Source: Coriobacteriaceae bacterium
GTDB lineage: Bacteria > Actinomycetota > Coriobacteriia > Coriobacteriales > Coriobacteriaceae
Assembly (NCBI GenBank): GCA_902362275.1
Contig: CABIWB010000005.1
Coordinates: forward strand, 1 to 60,665
Reading direction: 5' to 3'
Length of the DNA: 60,665 bases
Shown here: in pieces, positions 37,309-45,857 of the stretch
How positions within the stretch are numbered: the stretch's first letter is position 1
Layout: each line of letters starts with the position of its first letter
The notes under the pieces: model-generated
The model's input: the letters and a program-made list of their open reading frames with translations, nothing else
The model's database searches: none
Told to the model about the DNA's origin: nothing
Program-made: the position numbers and the translations under genes

Positions 37309-38970
37309 ATGATTGCAAAGACCATTCGCACCTGTTTTCCGATCGCTGCGGCTGCCGTTTCCGACAAGGCCGAGGAGATCAACAAGCTCAACGTCTTTCC
37401 CGTGCCCGACGGTGACACCGGCACTAACATGTCGCTCACGCTCGCCTCGGTGACCAAGGAGCTCTCCGCTCTTCCCGCCGATGCCGACATGGAGGCCATC
37501 GCCGGCGCCATCACCCACGGTTCCCTGATGGGCGCCCGTGGCAACTCCGGTGTCATCACCTCGCAGATCCTGCGCGGTGTGGCCGAGGGTCTCGTTTCTG
37601 CCGATGAGCCCATCACATCCGCCAACATCGCCTATGCGTTCCGCCGCGCCGTTAAGGTCGCCTTCCAAGCCGTCCGTAAGCCCATCGAGGGCACGATCCT
37701 CACGGTGCTGCGTGATGTCTCGACCAAGGCCGACGAGTGCGAAAAGAAGAAGTTCTCGGCCGAGGACGCGCTCGATGCCATCGTCGTCGAGGCCTACCAG
37801 TCCGTCGCCCGCACGCCCGACCTGCTGCCCGTTCTGAAGGAGAACGGCGTGGTCGACTCCGGCGCCTTTGGTTTTGCCATTTTCCTGGAGAACTTTGTCG
37901 CCGCCGCTCTTGGCCGCAGCACCGTTGTCGAGGATTTCTCCGCCACGTTTGATTCTGCCGGCTCTGCCCGCGACGCGGCCCTCGGTCGCGTTGAGATCGA
38001 GGCTAACGACGACTGGGAGGGCTCGGAGTTCCGCTATTGCAACGAGTTCCTCTTTAAGGCCGACGCCCCGTTTGACGAGGACGAGTGCCTTAAGTTCCTG
38101 GGCTCCATGGGCGACTGCGAACTGCTCGTGGGCGCCTACCCCGACTACAAGATTCACGTGCACTCCAATACCCCCAATCTGGTGCTCGAGCACATGCTGC
38201 AGCTTGGTCAGATCTATGAGGTCTTTATCCACAACATGGAAATGGAGGCCCACGACCGTACCGCCAAGATTCACGAGGACCAGGAAAAGGCGGCCGAGCC
38301 CGCCAAGGCGCTGGGTTTTGTCGCCGTTGCCGCCGGCTCCGGCGAGGCCGACATCCTCAAGTCCCTCGGTGTTGACGTGATCGTCTCGGGTGGCCAGACC
38401 ATGAACCCCTCGACCGCCGACCTGCTGGGTGCGGTGGACCAGGTCAACGCGACCTCGGTCATCATCCTGCCCAATAACGGAAACATCCGCATGGCTGCCG
38501 AGGCTGCCGCTTCCGCCTGCACCGACAAGAAGGTTTCCGTTGTTCCCACCAAGACCGTCCCGCAGGCGTTCTCCGCGCTGTTCGCGGTCCTGCCCGATTC
38601 CGAGCTCGAGGACGCCGTCGCCGCTATGGTCGACGCCATCAGCGAGGTCCGCGATGGCGAGGTCACCCGTGCCGTGCGCGATTCCAGCGCCTCCGACGGC
38701 TCTCCGATTCACTCCGGTGACGTTATGGGTATCATCGCCGGCTCCATCGACGTGGTCGGCTCCGACGTGAAGCAGGTCACGCTCGACTGCATCAACCGCA
38801 TGCAGGAAGAAGAGGAGGGCGACGCGCTTACGATTCTGGCCGGTGAGGAGCTGTCCGACGAGGCCTTCCAGGAGATCGTCGACGCCATCGAGGAGGCTCA
38901 GCCCGACCTGGAGATTGATGCCCATCGTGGTGAGCAGCCGCTCTATCCCGTGATCTTCTCAATCGAGTAG
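37309..38970 (+). CDS. DhaL-DegV-type fatty acid kinase FakA-like protein
   Basis: This 553-residue protein has an N-terminal DhaL ATP-binding domain (LNVFPVPDGDTGTNMSLTL near residues 28-46, HGSLMGARGNSGVI near 65-78) and a C-terminal part of the YloV/FakA kind (IIVSGGQTMNPSTADLL-like segment). FakA phosphorylates fatty acids held by FakB proteins so that exogenous fatty acids can enter phospholipids. It lies 27 bp after the Asp23 gene and just before recG. Confidence 0.88.
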   Translation: MIAKTIRTCFPIAAAAVSDKAEEINKLNVFPVPDGDTGTNMSLTLASVTKELSALPADADMEAIAGAITHGSLMGARGNSGVITSQILRGVAEGLVSADEPITSANIAYAFRRAVKVAFQAVRKPIEGTILTVLRDVSTKADECEKKKFSAEDALDAIVVEAYQSVARTPDLLPVLKENGVVDSGAFGFAIFLENFVAAALGRSTVVEDFSATFDSAGSARDAALGRVEIEANDDWEGSEFRYCNEFLFKADAPFDEDECLKFLGSMGDCELLVGAYPDYKIHVHSNTPNLVLEHMLQLGQIYEVFIHNMEMEAHDRTAKIHEDQEKAAEPAKALGFVAVAAGSGEADILKSLGVDVIVSGGQTMNPSTADLLGAVDQVNATSVIILPNNGNIRMAAEAAASACTDKKVSVVPTKTVPQAFSALFAVLPDSELEDAVAAMVDAISEVRDGEVTRAVRDSSASDGSPIHSGDVMGIIAGSIDVVGSDVKQVTLDCINRMQEEEEGDALTILAGEELSDEAFQEIVDAIEEAQPDLEIDAHRGEQPLYPVIFSIE

Positions 38971-38980
38971 GCATCTGCCC

Positions 38981-41158
38981 ATGTCCGAGCTGTGCTCCGT
39001 GCCGCGCGTCTCGGAGCGCTTTGCCCAGAGCAATGCGCTCGACGAGGATATCGCGCGACTCAAATATGTTTCGGGTAAACGTGAGGAGGCCCTTCGCCGT
39101 CTGGGAATTCGGACGGTGGGGGACCTCCTTCTCCATATCCCTCATCGATATCTCGACTTTACGCGCTCCTGGTCCATCGAGATGGCTCCCATCGGTACCG
39201 TGTGCACGATTGTCGCCACGGTCGATCGCATCGTCCAAAAGCAGCCCCGCCCGCGCATGCAGGTGACCGAGGTCTCGCTGGTGGACGAGACGGGCGTGCT
39301 GCAAGTCGCCTTTTTCCGTCAGCCTTGGATTGCCCAGCAGTTTAAGCAGGGCGACCGCCTGGCCGTGATGGGTAAGGTCGAATTTGCCTACGGCTTTAAG
39401 CAGATGGCCTCGCCGCATTTCGAAAAGCTCGAGGAAGGGCGTGCAGCGGGCACTATCCTGCCGGTCCATTGCGTGAGCGATGGCGTGAGCCAGGCGTGGA
39501 TGCGTCGCATCGTAAGCGGCGCGCTCGAGGTTGTCGGTAATCCCTTCGACCCGATTCCCGCACGCCTGCGCGTCAAGCGTCGCCTGATGAGCAATGCCCG
39601 CGCGCTGCGCTCGATTCACTTTCCCTCGAGTATGGCCGAGCGCGATATCGCGCGCGCACGGCTTGCCTATGAGGAGTGTCTCTACCTGCAGCTGGCGCTG
39701 CGCTTGCGCAACGACGGCGGCTTGGTCGAAGTCGCTCCCTATGCCCACGCCGCGGGCGAGCACCTGGCGGCGCTCAAGGAAGCCCTGCCGTTTTCGCTGA
39801 GCGACGAGCAGGAGGCCGCGTTCCAAGATATCCTGCGCGACATGTGCGATGGCGATCGCGTGATGAACCGCCTGCTGCTGGGCGACGTCGGTACCGGCAA
39901 GACGGCCGTCGCCGCGTGCGCGCTGGCCGTCGCGGCCGATTCGGGTACTCAGTCCTGCGTTATGGCGCCTACGGGCGTGCTGGCGCGCCAATATGCCGAT
40001 AAGACCGGCCCCTTGCTCTCGCAGGCTGGCATGTCCTGGGCGCTCCTGACGGGTGCCACGCCGGCGGCCGAGCGCGAGCGGATCCATGCGCAGCTGGAAT
40101 CGGGCGAGCTCGACGTGCTCTTTGGTACCCACGCGGTCGTTTCGGATGACGTGGCGTTTAAGCATCTGTCGCTTGTCGTCATCGACGAGCAGCACCGCTT
40201 TGGTGTGGGCCAGCGCAATGCCCTGCGTGCCAAGGGCCCGGGCGCCGACCTGCTCGTTATGACGGCCACGCCTATCCCGCGCACGTTGGCGCTCTCGGTC
40301 TATGGCGACCTGGACACGAGCATCATTCGCCATCGACCTGTTCCGGGTGCGGGTGTTACGACGCGCGTGCTCACCGAGTCGAGCCGCGACCTGGCCTACG
40401 GCGCCATCCGCGAGGCGCACGAAAAGGACCAGCAGGCCTATGTGATCTGCCCACTTGTGGAGCCGAGTGACTCGGCCGATGAGCTGGAAGACGTGCCCGG
40501 TATCGCTCGTGACGACGAGGGCCGCGTGACTGTCCCTGTGCCGCTGCACGATACGGCAACCGAGCTCGACCGACTGCGCCTGGCGTTGCCGGGACTTACC
40601 ATTGAGCGCCTTCACGGCCGCATGCCGGCGGGGGAGAGGGACCGGGTCATCGATGCCTTTAAGCGCGGTGAGATTGATGTGCTCGTCTCGACCACGGTGG
40701 TTGAGGTGGGCGTCGACGTGCCCAACGCCACCGTCATGGTCATCGAGAATGGCGAGCGCTTTGGATTGGCGGCCTTGCACCAGCTGCGCGGTCGCGTGGG
40801 CCGCGGCAGCGTGTCGGGCACCTGCCTGATTATGACGCACTCCAAGGGCAATGGCGGGGCCTCGGCGGCACAAGAACGTCTCCAGTCGCTCGAAAAGACC
40901 TCGGACGGCTTTACGCTCGCCCAGATGGACCTGCGCCTGCGCCACGAGGGCGAGATCCTGGGTTATCGCCAGCACGGCGGCGTGACCTTGCGCTTTGTGG
41001 ACCTGGACGCCGACGAGGATCTTATCGAATGGGCCCATTTGGACGCGGTCGAGCTCTTGCGGTATGCTTGCAACCTTGACTCCGTGGCGACGCGCCCCTT
41101 GCGCGATGCGGTCGCTACGCGCTATCGACATATCTTTAAGGAGGTCAGCGGAGGATGA
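38981..41158 (+). CDS. recG: ATP-dependent DNA helicase RecG
   Basis: This 725-residue protein has an N-terminal wedge/OB domain (VGDLLLHIPHRYLDF), Walker A GDVGTGKTAVA, the DEQH box IDEQHRFGVGQR, ATPIPRTLAL, and a C-terminal helicase motif RVGRGSVSGTCLIM. It remodels stalled replication forks and Holliday junctions. It overlaps rsmD by four bases. Confidence 0.96.
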   Translation: MSELCSVPRVSERFAQSNALDEDIARLKYVSGKREEALRRLGIRTVGDLLLHIPHRYLDFTRSWSIEMAPIGTVCTIVATVDRIVQKQPRPRMQVTEVSLVDETGVLQVAFFRQPWIAQQFKQGDRLAVMGKVEFAYGFKQMASPHFEKLEEGRAAGTILPVHCVSDGVSQAWMRRIVSGALEVVGNPFDPIPARLRVKRRLMSNARALRSIHFPSSMAERDIARARLAYEECLYLQLALRLRNDGGLVEVAPYAHAAGEHLAALKEALPFSLSDEQEAAFQDILRDMCDGDRVMNRLLLGDVGTGKTAVAACALAVAADSGTQSCVMAPTGVLARQYADKTGPLLSQAGMSWALLTGATPAAERERIHAQLESGELDVLFGTHAVVSDDVAFKHLSLVVIDEQHRFGVGQRNALRAKGPGADLLVMTATPIPRTLALSVYGDLDTSIIRHRPVPGAGVTTRVLTESSRDLAYGAIREAHEKDQQAYVICPLVEPSDSADELEDVPGIARDDEGRVTVPVPLHDTATELDRLRLALPGLTIERLHGRMPAGERDRVIDAFKRGEIDVLVSTTVVEVGVDVPNATVMVIENGERFGLAALHQLRGRVGRGSVSGTCLIMTHSKGNGGASAAQERLQSLEKTSDGFTLAQMDLRLRHEGEILGYRQHGGVTLRFVDLDADEDLIEWAHLDAVELLRYACNLDSVATRPLRDAVATRYRHIFKEVSGG

Positions 41159-41799
41159 GAATCATCGGCGGTGAATGGCGCGGCCGCAAGATCGAAGAGC
41201 CGCGCGGGCGCGATGTTACCCGTCCCACGACCGATCGCGTGCGCGAGGCATGTGCATCCATGGTCATGTCGGCGTTCGATTTCGATTTGGACGAGGTCCG
41301 CGTGCTGGACGGCTTTGGCGGCTCCGGCGCCCTGGGTATCGAGATGCTCTCGCGTGGCGCCCGCACGCTCACCACGTTCGAGATCGATCGCAATGCCGCC
41401 CGTCTGATCACCAAGAATATCGAGTCACTGTGCCGCGACCGCTCGCGTTGGCGCGTCGTTACCGGCGATGTGCTGGCGAGCGCCTCGCGCGGCCGTGTGC
41501 CGGGTGGTCCCTTTAATCTGGTCCTGCTCGATCCGCCGTATGCCTTTGGCGCCGAACCGGTTGAGGGGCTGCTGCTAAATCTTGCCCAGCAGGGTTTGCT
41601 GGCGCCGGGGGCTTTTGCTCTGTTTGAGCATGCCGCATCCGATGCGGGCGCTCATCCAGCTGGTTTTGAGACTGTGCGGGAGAAGCGCTATGGCATTACC
41701 TCGGTTGACTTGCTGCGCTGGGTGGTCGAGGACGAGAACGACTATGCTGACGAGAACGAAAATGACGAGGATGCGCCCACGGAGGACACCCATGAATGA
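41155..41799 (+). CDS. rsmD: 16S rRNA (guanine966-N2)-methyltransferase
   Basis: This 214-residue SAM-dependent enzyme carries an N-terminal MRIIGGEWRGRKI, the SAM motif VLDGFGGSGALGIEML, and the N6/N2-type catalytic motif LLDPPYAFG. The C-terminus is a Glu/Asp/Asn-rich tail of about 25 residues beyond the usual end. It overlaps coaD by eight bases; the recG-rsmD-coaD order is common. Confidence 0.94.
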   Translation: MRIIGGEWRGRKIEEPRGRDVTRPTTDRVREACASMVMSAFDFDLDEVRVLDGFGGSGALGIEMLSRGARTLTTFEIDRNAARLITKNIESLCRDRSRWRVVTGDVLASASRGRVPGGPFNLVLLDPPYAFGAEPVEGLLLNLAQQGLLAPGAFALFEHAASDAGAHPAGFETVREKRYGITSVDLLRWVVEDENDYADENENDEDAPTEDTHE

Positions 41800-42289
41800 C
41801 ACCATCAACCGCGTGATCGTCCCGGGCACCTTCGATCCCATCACGTTTGGCCACATCGACGTGATCCGCCGTGCCCGCCGCATCTTCCCCAGCGTGATCG
41901 TCGCCGTTGCCGAGTCGCAGGGAAAAAACGGCGTGGGCACCACCTTTATGCTCGACGAGCGTGTTGCGCTGGCTCGCGAGGCCCTCGGTGATTTGGACGG
42001 CGTCGAAGTACTGCCCTTCACCGGCCTGCTGGTCGACTTTGCACGTGAACAGGGGGCAGGTGCCGTCGTTAAGGGTCTGCGCGCCATGACCGACTTTGAG
42101 TACGAGCTGCAGCAGGCCGACCTCAACTATCGCCTGGATAGCGAGCTGGAGTCCATCTTTGTCATGAGTGCTCCGCAGTACGGCTACATCTCGAGTTCGG
42201 TGGTGCGTCAGATCGCATCGCTTGGCAGTGACGTGTCGACGTTTGTGCCGCCCAACGTGGTCGAAGCGCTCAAACATCGCTTTTCGTGA
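41792..42289 (+). CDS. coaD: Phosphopantetheine adenylyltransferase
   Basis: This 165-residue protein from ATG 41792 behind GGAGGACACCC has the nucleotidyltransferase motif VPGTFDPITFGHIDVIRRA, KGLRAMTDFEYELQQA, and YGYISSSVVRQIASLGSDV (ISSS-R-I motif). It makes dephospho-CoA from 4'-phosphopantetheine, the penultimate CoA step, and sits beside acpP, whose prosthetic group derives from CoA. Confidence 0.96.
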   Translation: MNDTINRVIVPGTFDPITFGHIDVIRRARRIFPSVIVAVAESQGKNGVGTTFMLDERVALAREALGDLDGVEVLPFTGLLVDFAREQGAGAVVKGLRAMTDFEYELQQADLNYRLDSELESIFVMSAPQYGYISSSVVRQIASLGSDVSTFVPPNVVEALKHRFS

Positions 42290-42357
42290 CGTTTTTTATT
42301 GCCTGGTGGCATGTGGTAAACTAGCACGATGATATGTTACCTATGAAAGGAGACCGG

Positions 42358-42855
42358 ATGCCGGGCGAGAATTTTCCTGGCGACAGGATCGTGAGTCTTG
42401 TCGACGAGCTCGAGGGGCTCATCGAAGAGGCTAAGACGCCGTTCGGCAAGAACGCCCAGATGAAGGTTATCGACGCCGACGTCTTCTTTAACATCCTCGA
42501 TGAGATCCGCATGAGCTATCCCGAGGAGTGGCAGAAGTCCCGCCGTATCCTCAAAGAGCGCGAGGAGCTTATGGCTTCCGCCGCCGCTCAGGCCGATTCC
42601 ATCATCGCCGACGCTCAGCAGCAGGCCCTCACCATTGCTGGTGAGCAGGAGATCGTCCGCTTAGCACAGCAGCAGGCCGACGACATCCGCGATCGTGCCC
42701 AGCAGTACGAGCGCGAGACGCGTTATGCTGCCGAGGACTACGCAGAGCAGGTCTTTACGCACCTGGAGGAGAACCTCAAGAGCCTGACCGGAACCGTTAC
42801 CCGTTGCCGTCAGCAGCTCAACGAGGGTGCCGCCCAACAGAATGGTCAGTGGTAA
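42358..42855 (+). CDS. Coiled-coil protein, DivIVA/ATP-synthase-B-like
   Basis: ATG 42358 follows AAAGGAGACCGG. The 165-residue protein is mostly a long helix rich in Ala/Gln/Glu, with ADSIIADAQQQALTIAGEQE and AQQQADDIRDRAQQYERE as heptad stretches. An N-terminal RIVSLVDELEGLIEEAK helix precedes it. Similar proteins occur between coaD and yceD in actinobacteria, sometimes described as DivIVA-like cell-division or cell-pole proteins. The function is not proven. It overlaps yceD by one base. Confidence 0.75.
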   Translation: MPGENFPGDRIVSLVDELEGLIEEAKTPFGKNAQMKVIDADVFFNILDEIRMSYPEEWQKSRRILKEREELMASAAAQADSIIADAQQQALTIAGEQEIVRLAQQQADDIRDRAQQYERETRYAAEDYAEQVFTHLEENLKSLTGTVTRCRQQLNEGAAQQNGQW

Positions 42856-43409
42856 TGGCTGAGTTCCCGAGCGTTACCGTCGATCTTTCCGAGCAGCTCG
42901 AGTTTCCTGGTGATTCGTATCCGCTGACCGGCAAGGTCGGTGTCGCCGCCTACACGGTGGGCGAGAAGGAGTACCAGCTGCAGGACGGCATTGCCTACGA
43001 CGTGGTCTTTACCAACGCCGGTACCGGCGTTCTGCTCTCTGGCATGGTCCGCGCCCACGCCACCGGCGAGTGCGACCGCTGCCTGGAGCCCGCCTCATTT
43101 GATATCGCAGGTGAAATCGAGGAGTTCTACCTCTTTGAGGAGCCCGAGGACCCCGAGGCCTACGAAGACGGCTACGAGTTGCTGGGCGAGGATCGCATCG
43201 TCGATCTGGGTGAGCCCATCAACGACGCGGTCGTCATGGACACGCCGTTCGTCGTCCTGTGCAAGCCTGATTGCCGCGGCCTTTGCCCCACCTGCGGCAT
43301 CAATCTCAACGTCGAGCAATGCGATTGTGCCGCCCAGGCGGAGGCCGAATGGGTGGCTGCCACGGAAAATCCATTTGCAGCATTGAAGAATCTCAAGCTT
43401 GACGAGTAA
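42855..43409 (+). CDS. yceD: YceD/DUF177 family protein
   Basis: This 184-residue protein from ATG 42855 has the conserved GECDRCLEP motif, an acidic region, and C-terminal CKPDCRGLCPTCGINLNVEQ with two CxxC-type pairs suited to zinc. YceD (ribosome- or 23S-rRNA-linked) is almost always encoded before rpmF, as here. Confidence 0.9.
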   Translation: MAEFPSVTVDLSEQLEFPGDSYPLTGKVGVAAYTVGEKEYQLQDGIAYDVVFTNAGTGVLLSGMVRAHATGECDRCLEPASFDIAGEIEEFYLFEEPEDPEAYEDGYELLGEDRIVDLGEPINDAVVMDTPFVVLCKPDCRGLCPTCGINLNVEQCDCAAQAEAEWVAATENPFAALKNLKLDE

Positions 43410-43473
43410 AACTGTGGTAGTATCGCTACTTGCGCGTAATCGCCACACTGGATAGTTCATAAGGAAGGTCACT

Positions 43474-43653
43474 ATGCCCGTACCTAAACAAAAGCAGGGT
43501 CGTATCCGTACCCATACCCGCCGTTCCGCCAACATGAAGATCTCGGCTGCGGCTCAGTCCACGTGCCCCCGTTGCGGCGCTGTTAAGCTCCCGCACCACG
43601 TGTGCCCCAGCTGCGGTTTCTACAAGGACCGCGAGGTTATCGTTACCGAGTAA
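43474..43653 (+). CDS. rpmF: 50S ribosomal protein L32
   Basis: This 59-residue protein starts MPVPKQKQGRIRTHTRRS and has the zinc-ribbon pairs CPRCG and CPSCG near residues 31-35 and 44-48. ATG 43474 follows AAGGAAGG. It is the last structural gene before the lipid genes; the yceD-rpmF-plsX-acpP order is standard. Confidence 0.96.
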   Translation: MPVPKQKQGRIRTHTRRSANMKISAAAQSTCPRCGAVKLPHHVCPSCGFYKDREVIVTE

Positions 43654-43693
43654 CTGTATACTCTGGATACGATGCCGTTCCAACTGGAACCAC

Positions 43694-43724
43694 AATGGCC
43701 GGCTCAATGAGTCGGCCATTTTTG
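43694..43724 (+). terminator. Terminator between rpmF and plsX
   Basis: AATGGCCG (43694-43701) pairs with CGGCCATT (43713-43720), followed by TTTG. It probably reduces read-through from the ribosomal gene into plsX. Confidence 0.7.
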
Positions 43725-43741
43725 TATAAGGAGTATATGAA

Positions 43742-44761
43742 ATGAGTAACGTTCGCGTTTGTGTAGACGTTGTGGGCGGAGACGAGAAGCCCCAGGTTGT
43801 TCTCGATGGTATCGAGGCTGCGCTTGCGGCAGATCCCGAGATCGAGGTCTTGGCCGTCGGTCCCGCCGAAATCGTCAACCCCTTTGCCGCGGCGCATGCC
43901 CGCGTGGAGGCCTTGGAGGCTCCCGACATCATCAGCATGGAGGACGATCCCATCCGCGCTGTGATGACCAAGCGCAAGTCCTCGATCGTGCTTGCCTGCC
44001 GCGCTATTAAGAAGGGCAATGCGGATGCGTTTTTCTCGGCCGGCTCGACCGGTGCCATGACTGCTGCCGCCACAGCCTATGTGACGCCGTTTAGGTATTT
44101 GGCGGAGGGCAAGAAGCAACCGGTTCGTCCGTGCCTGACCAACGCGCTGCCCAATCGCGCCTGTGGCCTGACGGTGCTGTGCGATATGGGTGCCAATCCC
44201 GATGTCACGGTGGACGATATGGTGCGCTTCGCCCAGATGGGCGCTGCCTATGCCCGCGTGGTTTTGGGTATCGAGCATCCTCGCGTGGGCCTGCTTGCCA
44301 ACGGCACCGAGGACGAGAAGGGCTCCAACTTTACCAAGTCATGCTTCCCGGCCATGAAGGCCGCGGTTCCCGGTTTTGTTGGCAACTGCGAGGGTACCGA
44401 TCTTACGTCGGGCAATTTTGACGTCGTGGTCGCCGACGGCATGTCGGGCAACATCGCGCTTAAGGCCACCGAGGGCGCTGCCAAGTTTTTGCTGCAGGAG
44501 CTCAAGGGCGCCTTTATGTCTTCGCTCGGCACCAAGATTGCCGCGCTGCTCATCAAAAAGCAGATGCGCGAGATTAAGGCCAAGCTTTCGGGCGATGCCA
44601 AGGGCGGAGCGATCCTGTTGGGCCTGCGCGGCGTCGTGTTGATCGGCCACGGTGCCACATCGGTCGAGGCTGTCAAGAACGGTACGCTTGCCGCGGCCCA
44701 GGCAGTACGCGCCGGGCTTGTCCAGGACGTTGCCAATTCTATGGACGGTATCGTTTTGTAA
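43742..44761 (+). CDS. plsX: Phosphate acyltransferase PlsX
   Basis: This 339-residue protein has an N-terminal VRVCVDVVGGDEKPQVVLDG (family DAMGGD, here DVVGGDE), GNADAFFSAGSTGAMTAAA, and a C-terminal GATSVEAVKNG. It makes acyl-phosphate from acyl-ACP as the first step of phospholipid synthesis. The first motif differs from the usual DAMGGD by V-V for A-M. Confidence 0.94.
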   Translation: MSNVRVCVDVVGGDEKPQVVLDGIEAALAADPEIEVLAVGPAEIVNPFAAAHARVEALEAPDIISMEDDPIRAVMTKRKSSIVLACRAIKKGNADAFFSAGSTGAMTAAATAYVTPFRYLAEGKKQPVRPCLTNALPNRACGLTVLCDMGANPDVTVDDMVRFAQMGAAYARVVLGIEHPRVGLLANGTEDEKGSNFTKSCFPAMKAAVPGFVGNCEGTDLTSGNFDVVVADGMSGNIALKATEGAAKFLLQELKGAFMSSLGTKIAALLIKKQMREIKAKLSGDAKGGAILLGLRGVVLIGHGATSVEAVKNGTLAAAQAVRAGLVQDVANSMDGIVL

Positions 44762-44801
44762 GAGCCCCGTTACGTGGCTCAACCTGTACCCTGTGGGGTA
44801 G

Positions 44802-44833
44802 AATCGGAGCCGTATTGCAATGCGGCTCCGATT
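44802..44833 (+). terminator. Hairpin before acpP
   Basis: The perfect 11-bp stem AATCGGAGCCG (44802-44812) with CGGCTCCGATT (44823-44833) has no T-run. Termination or processing of the plsX transcript is possible; it may help raise acpP mRNA stability. Confidence 0.55.
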
Positions 44834-44875
44834 GCCGTGTTGCGTTGTGTTCCATGACATACGAGAGGAAGCGCT

Positions 44876-45118
44876 ATGGACCGCTCCGAAATCTTCGATA
44901 AGATCGCCGAAGTCGCCGCTGACGTGCTGGGCGTCGATGTCGCCGACATTAGCGACGAGACCACTTTTGACGATCTCGATGCCGATTCGCTCGAGCGTCT
45001 GCAGCTTGTGACGGCCATTGAGGACGAGTTCGACCTCGAGATTGATGACGAGACCCTGCTGTCGCTCAACTCTGTCGCCGACGCCGTCGACGCGATCGAA
45101 AACGCCAAGGAGGCCTAA
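44876..45118 (+). CDS. acpP: Acyl carrier protein
   Basis: This 80-residue acidic protein has the phosphopantetheine Ser in LDADSLERLQL and the DEFDLEIDDE helix. It carries acyl chains for fatty acid synthesis. The start follows GAGAGGAAGCGCT. Confidence 0.96.
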   Translation: MDRSEIFDKIAEVAADVLGVDVADISDETTFDDLDADSLERLQLVTAIEDEFDLEIDDETLLSLNSVADAVDAIENAKEA

Positions 45119-45121
45119 GCC

Positions 45122-45847
45122 TTGGCTTTGTCTGAACGACTCACGCGTGCCCAGGAGATTCTGGGCCATGAGTTCAATAACAAGGTGCTGCTGCGCGCGG
45201 CGCTCACGCACCCCTCGGCCGTCGAGGGCCTGCCGGTCTCTGCCAGCTATGAGCGCCTTGAGTTCTTGGGCGATTCCATTTTGGGTGCCGTGGTGGCCCG
45301 TTCGCTCTTTGAGTCCTATCCCGAGTTCGATGAGGGCAAGCTCACGCGCCTAAAGGTGTCCCTTGTCTCGGGCGCCACGCTGTCCGAGGTGTCGCATGAG
45401 CTGGGCATCGACGACACCATCATCTTTGGTGCCTCCGAGACCGGTACCGGCGCGCGCGGCCTGCATTCGGCGCTCGAGAACGTCTATGAGTCGCTCGTGG
45501 GCGCGCTGTACCTGGATGCTGGCTGGGATGCGGCGGCGGAGTTCATCCACCGTACGCTTAAGCCGCACCTGGCCTCCGAGCGTGCAGAGCACCCCGCGAA
45601 CCCCAAGTCGTTTTTGCAGGAGTGCGTGCAGGCAGACGGCCACGAGCCTCCGGCGTATAAGCTCGTTGGCTCTGAGGGCCCCGCGCATGCGCCCACCTTT
45701 ACCGCTGTGGTGCTCATCGACGGTATTCGCCAGGGCCGCGGCACCGGTTCCTCCAAGAAGGAGGCCGAGGGAGCCGCTGCACTCGAGGCGCTCGATCGCA
45801 TGGGCTACACCACCAACGGCGTGATTCTCAACAAGAAGCCTGTTTAA
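45122..45847 (+). CDS. rnc: Ribonuclease III
   Basis: TTG 45122 lies behind AAGGAGGCC at the end of acpP. The 241-residue protein has the RNase III signature ERLEFLGDSILG near residues 41-52, ENVYESLVGALYLD, and a C-terminal dsRNA-binding domain (PKSFLQECVQ and GSSKKEAEGAAALEAL). It processes rRNA precursors and other double-stranded RNA. Confidence 0.95.
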   Translation: MALSERLTRAQEILGHEFNNKVLLRAALTHPSAVEGLPVSASYERLEFLGDSILGAVVARSLFESYPEFDEGKLTRLKVSLVSGATLSEVSHELGIDDTIIFGASETGTGARGLHSALENVYESLVGALYLDAGWDAAAEFIHRTLKPHLASERAEHPANPKSFLQECVQADGHEPPAYKLVGSEGPAHAPTFTAVVLIDGIRQGRGTGSSKKEAEGAAALEALDRMGYTTNGVILNKKPV

Positions 45848-45857
45848 GCGAGGAACC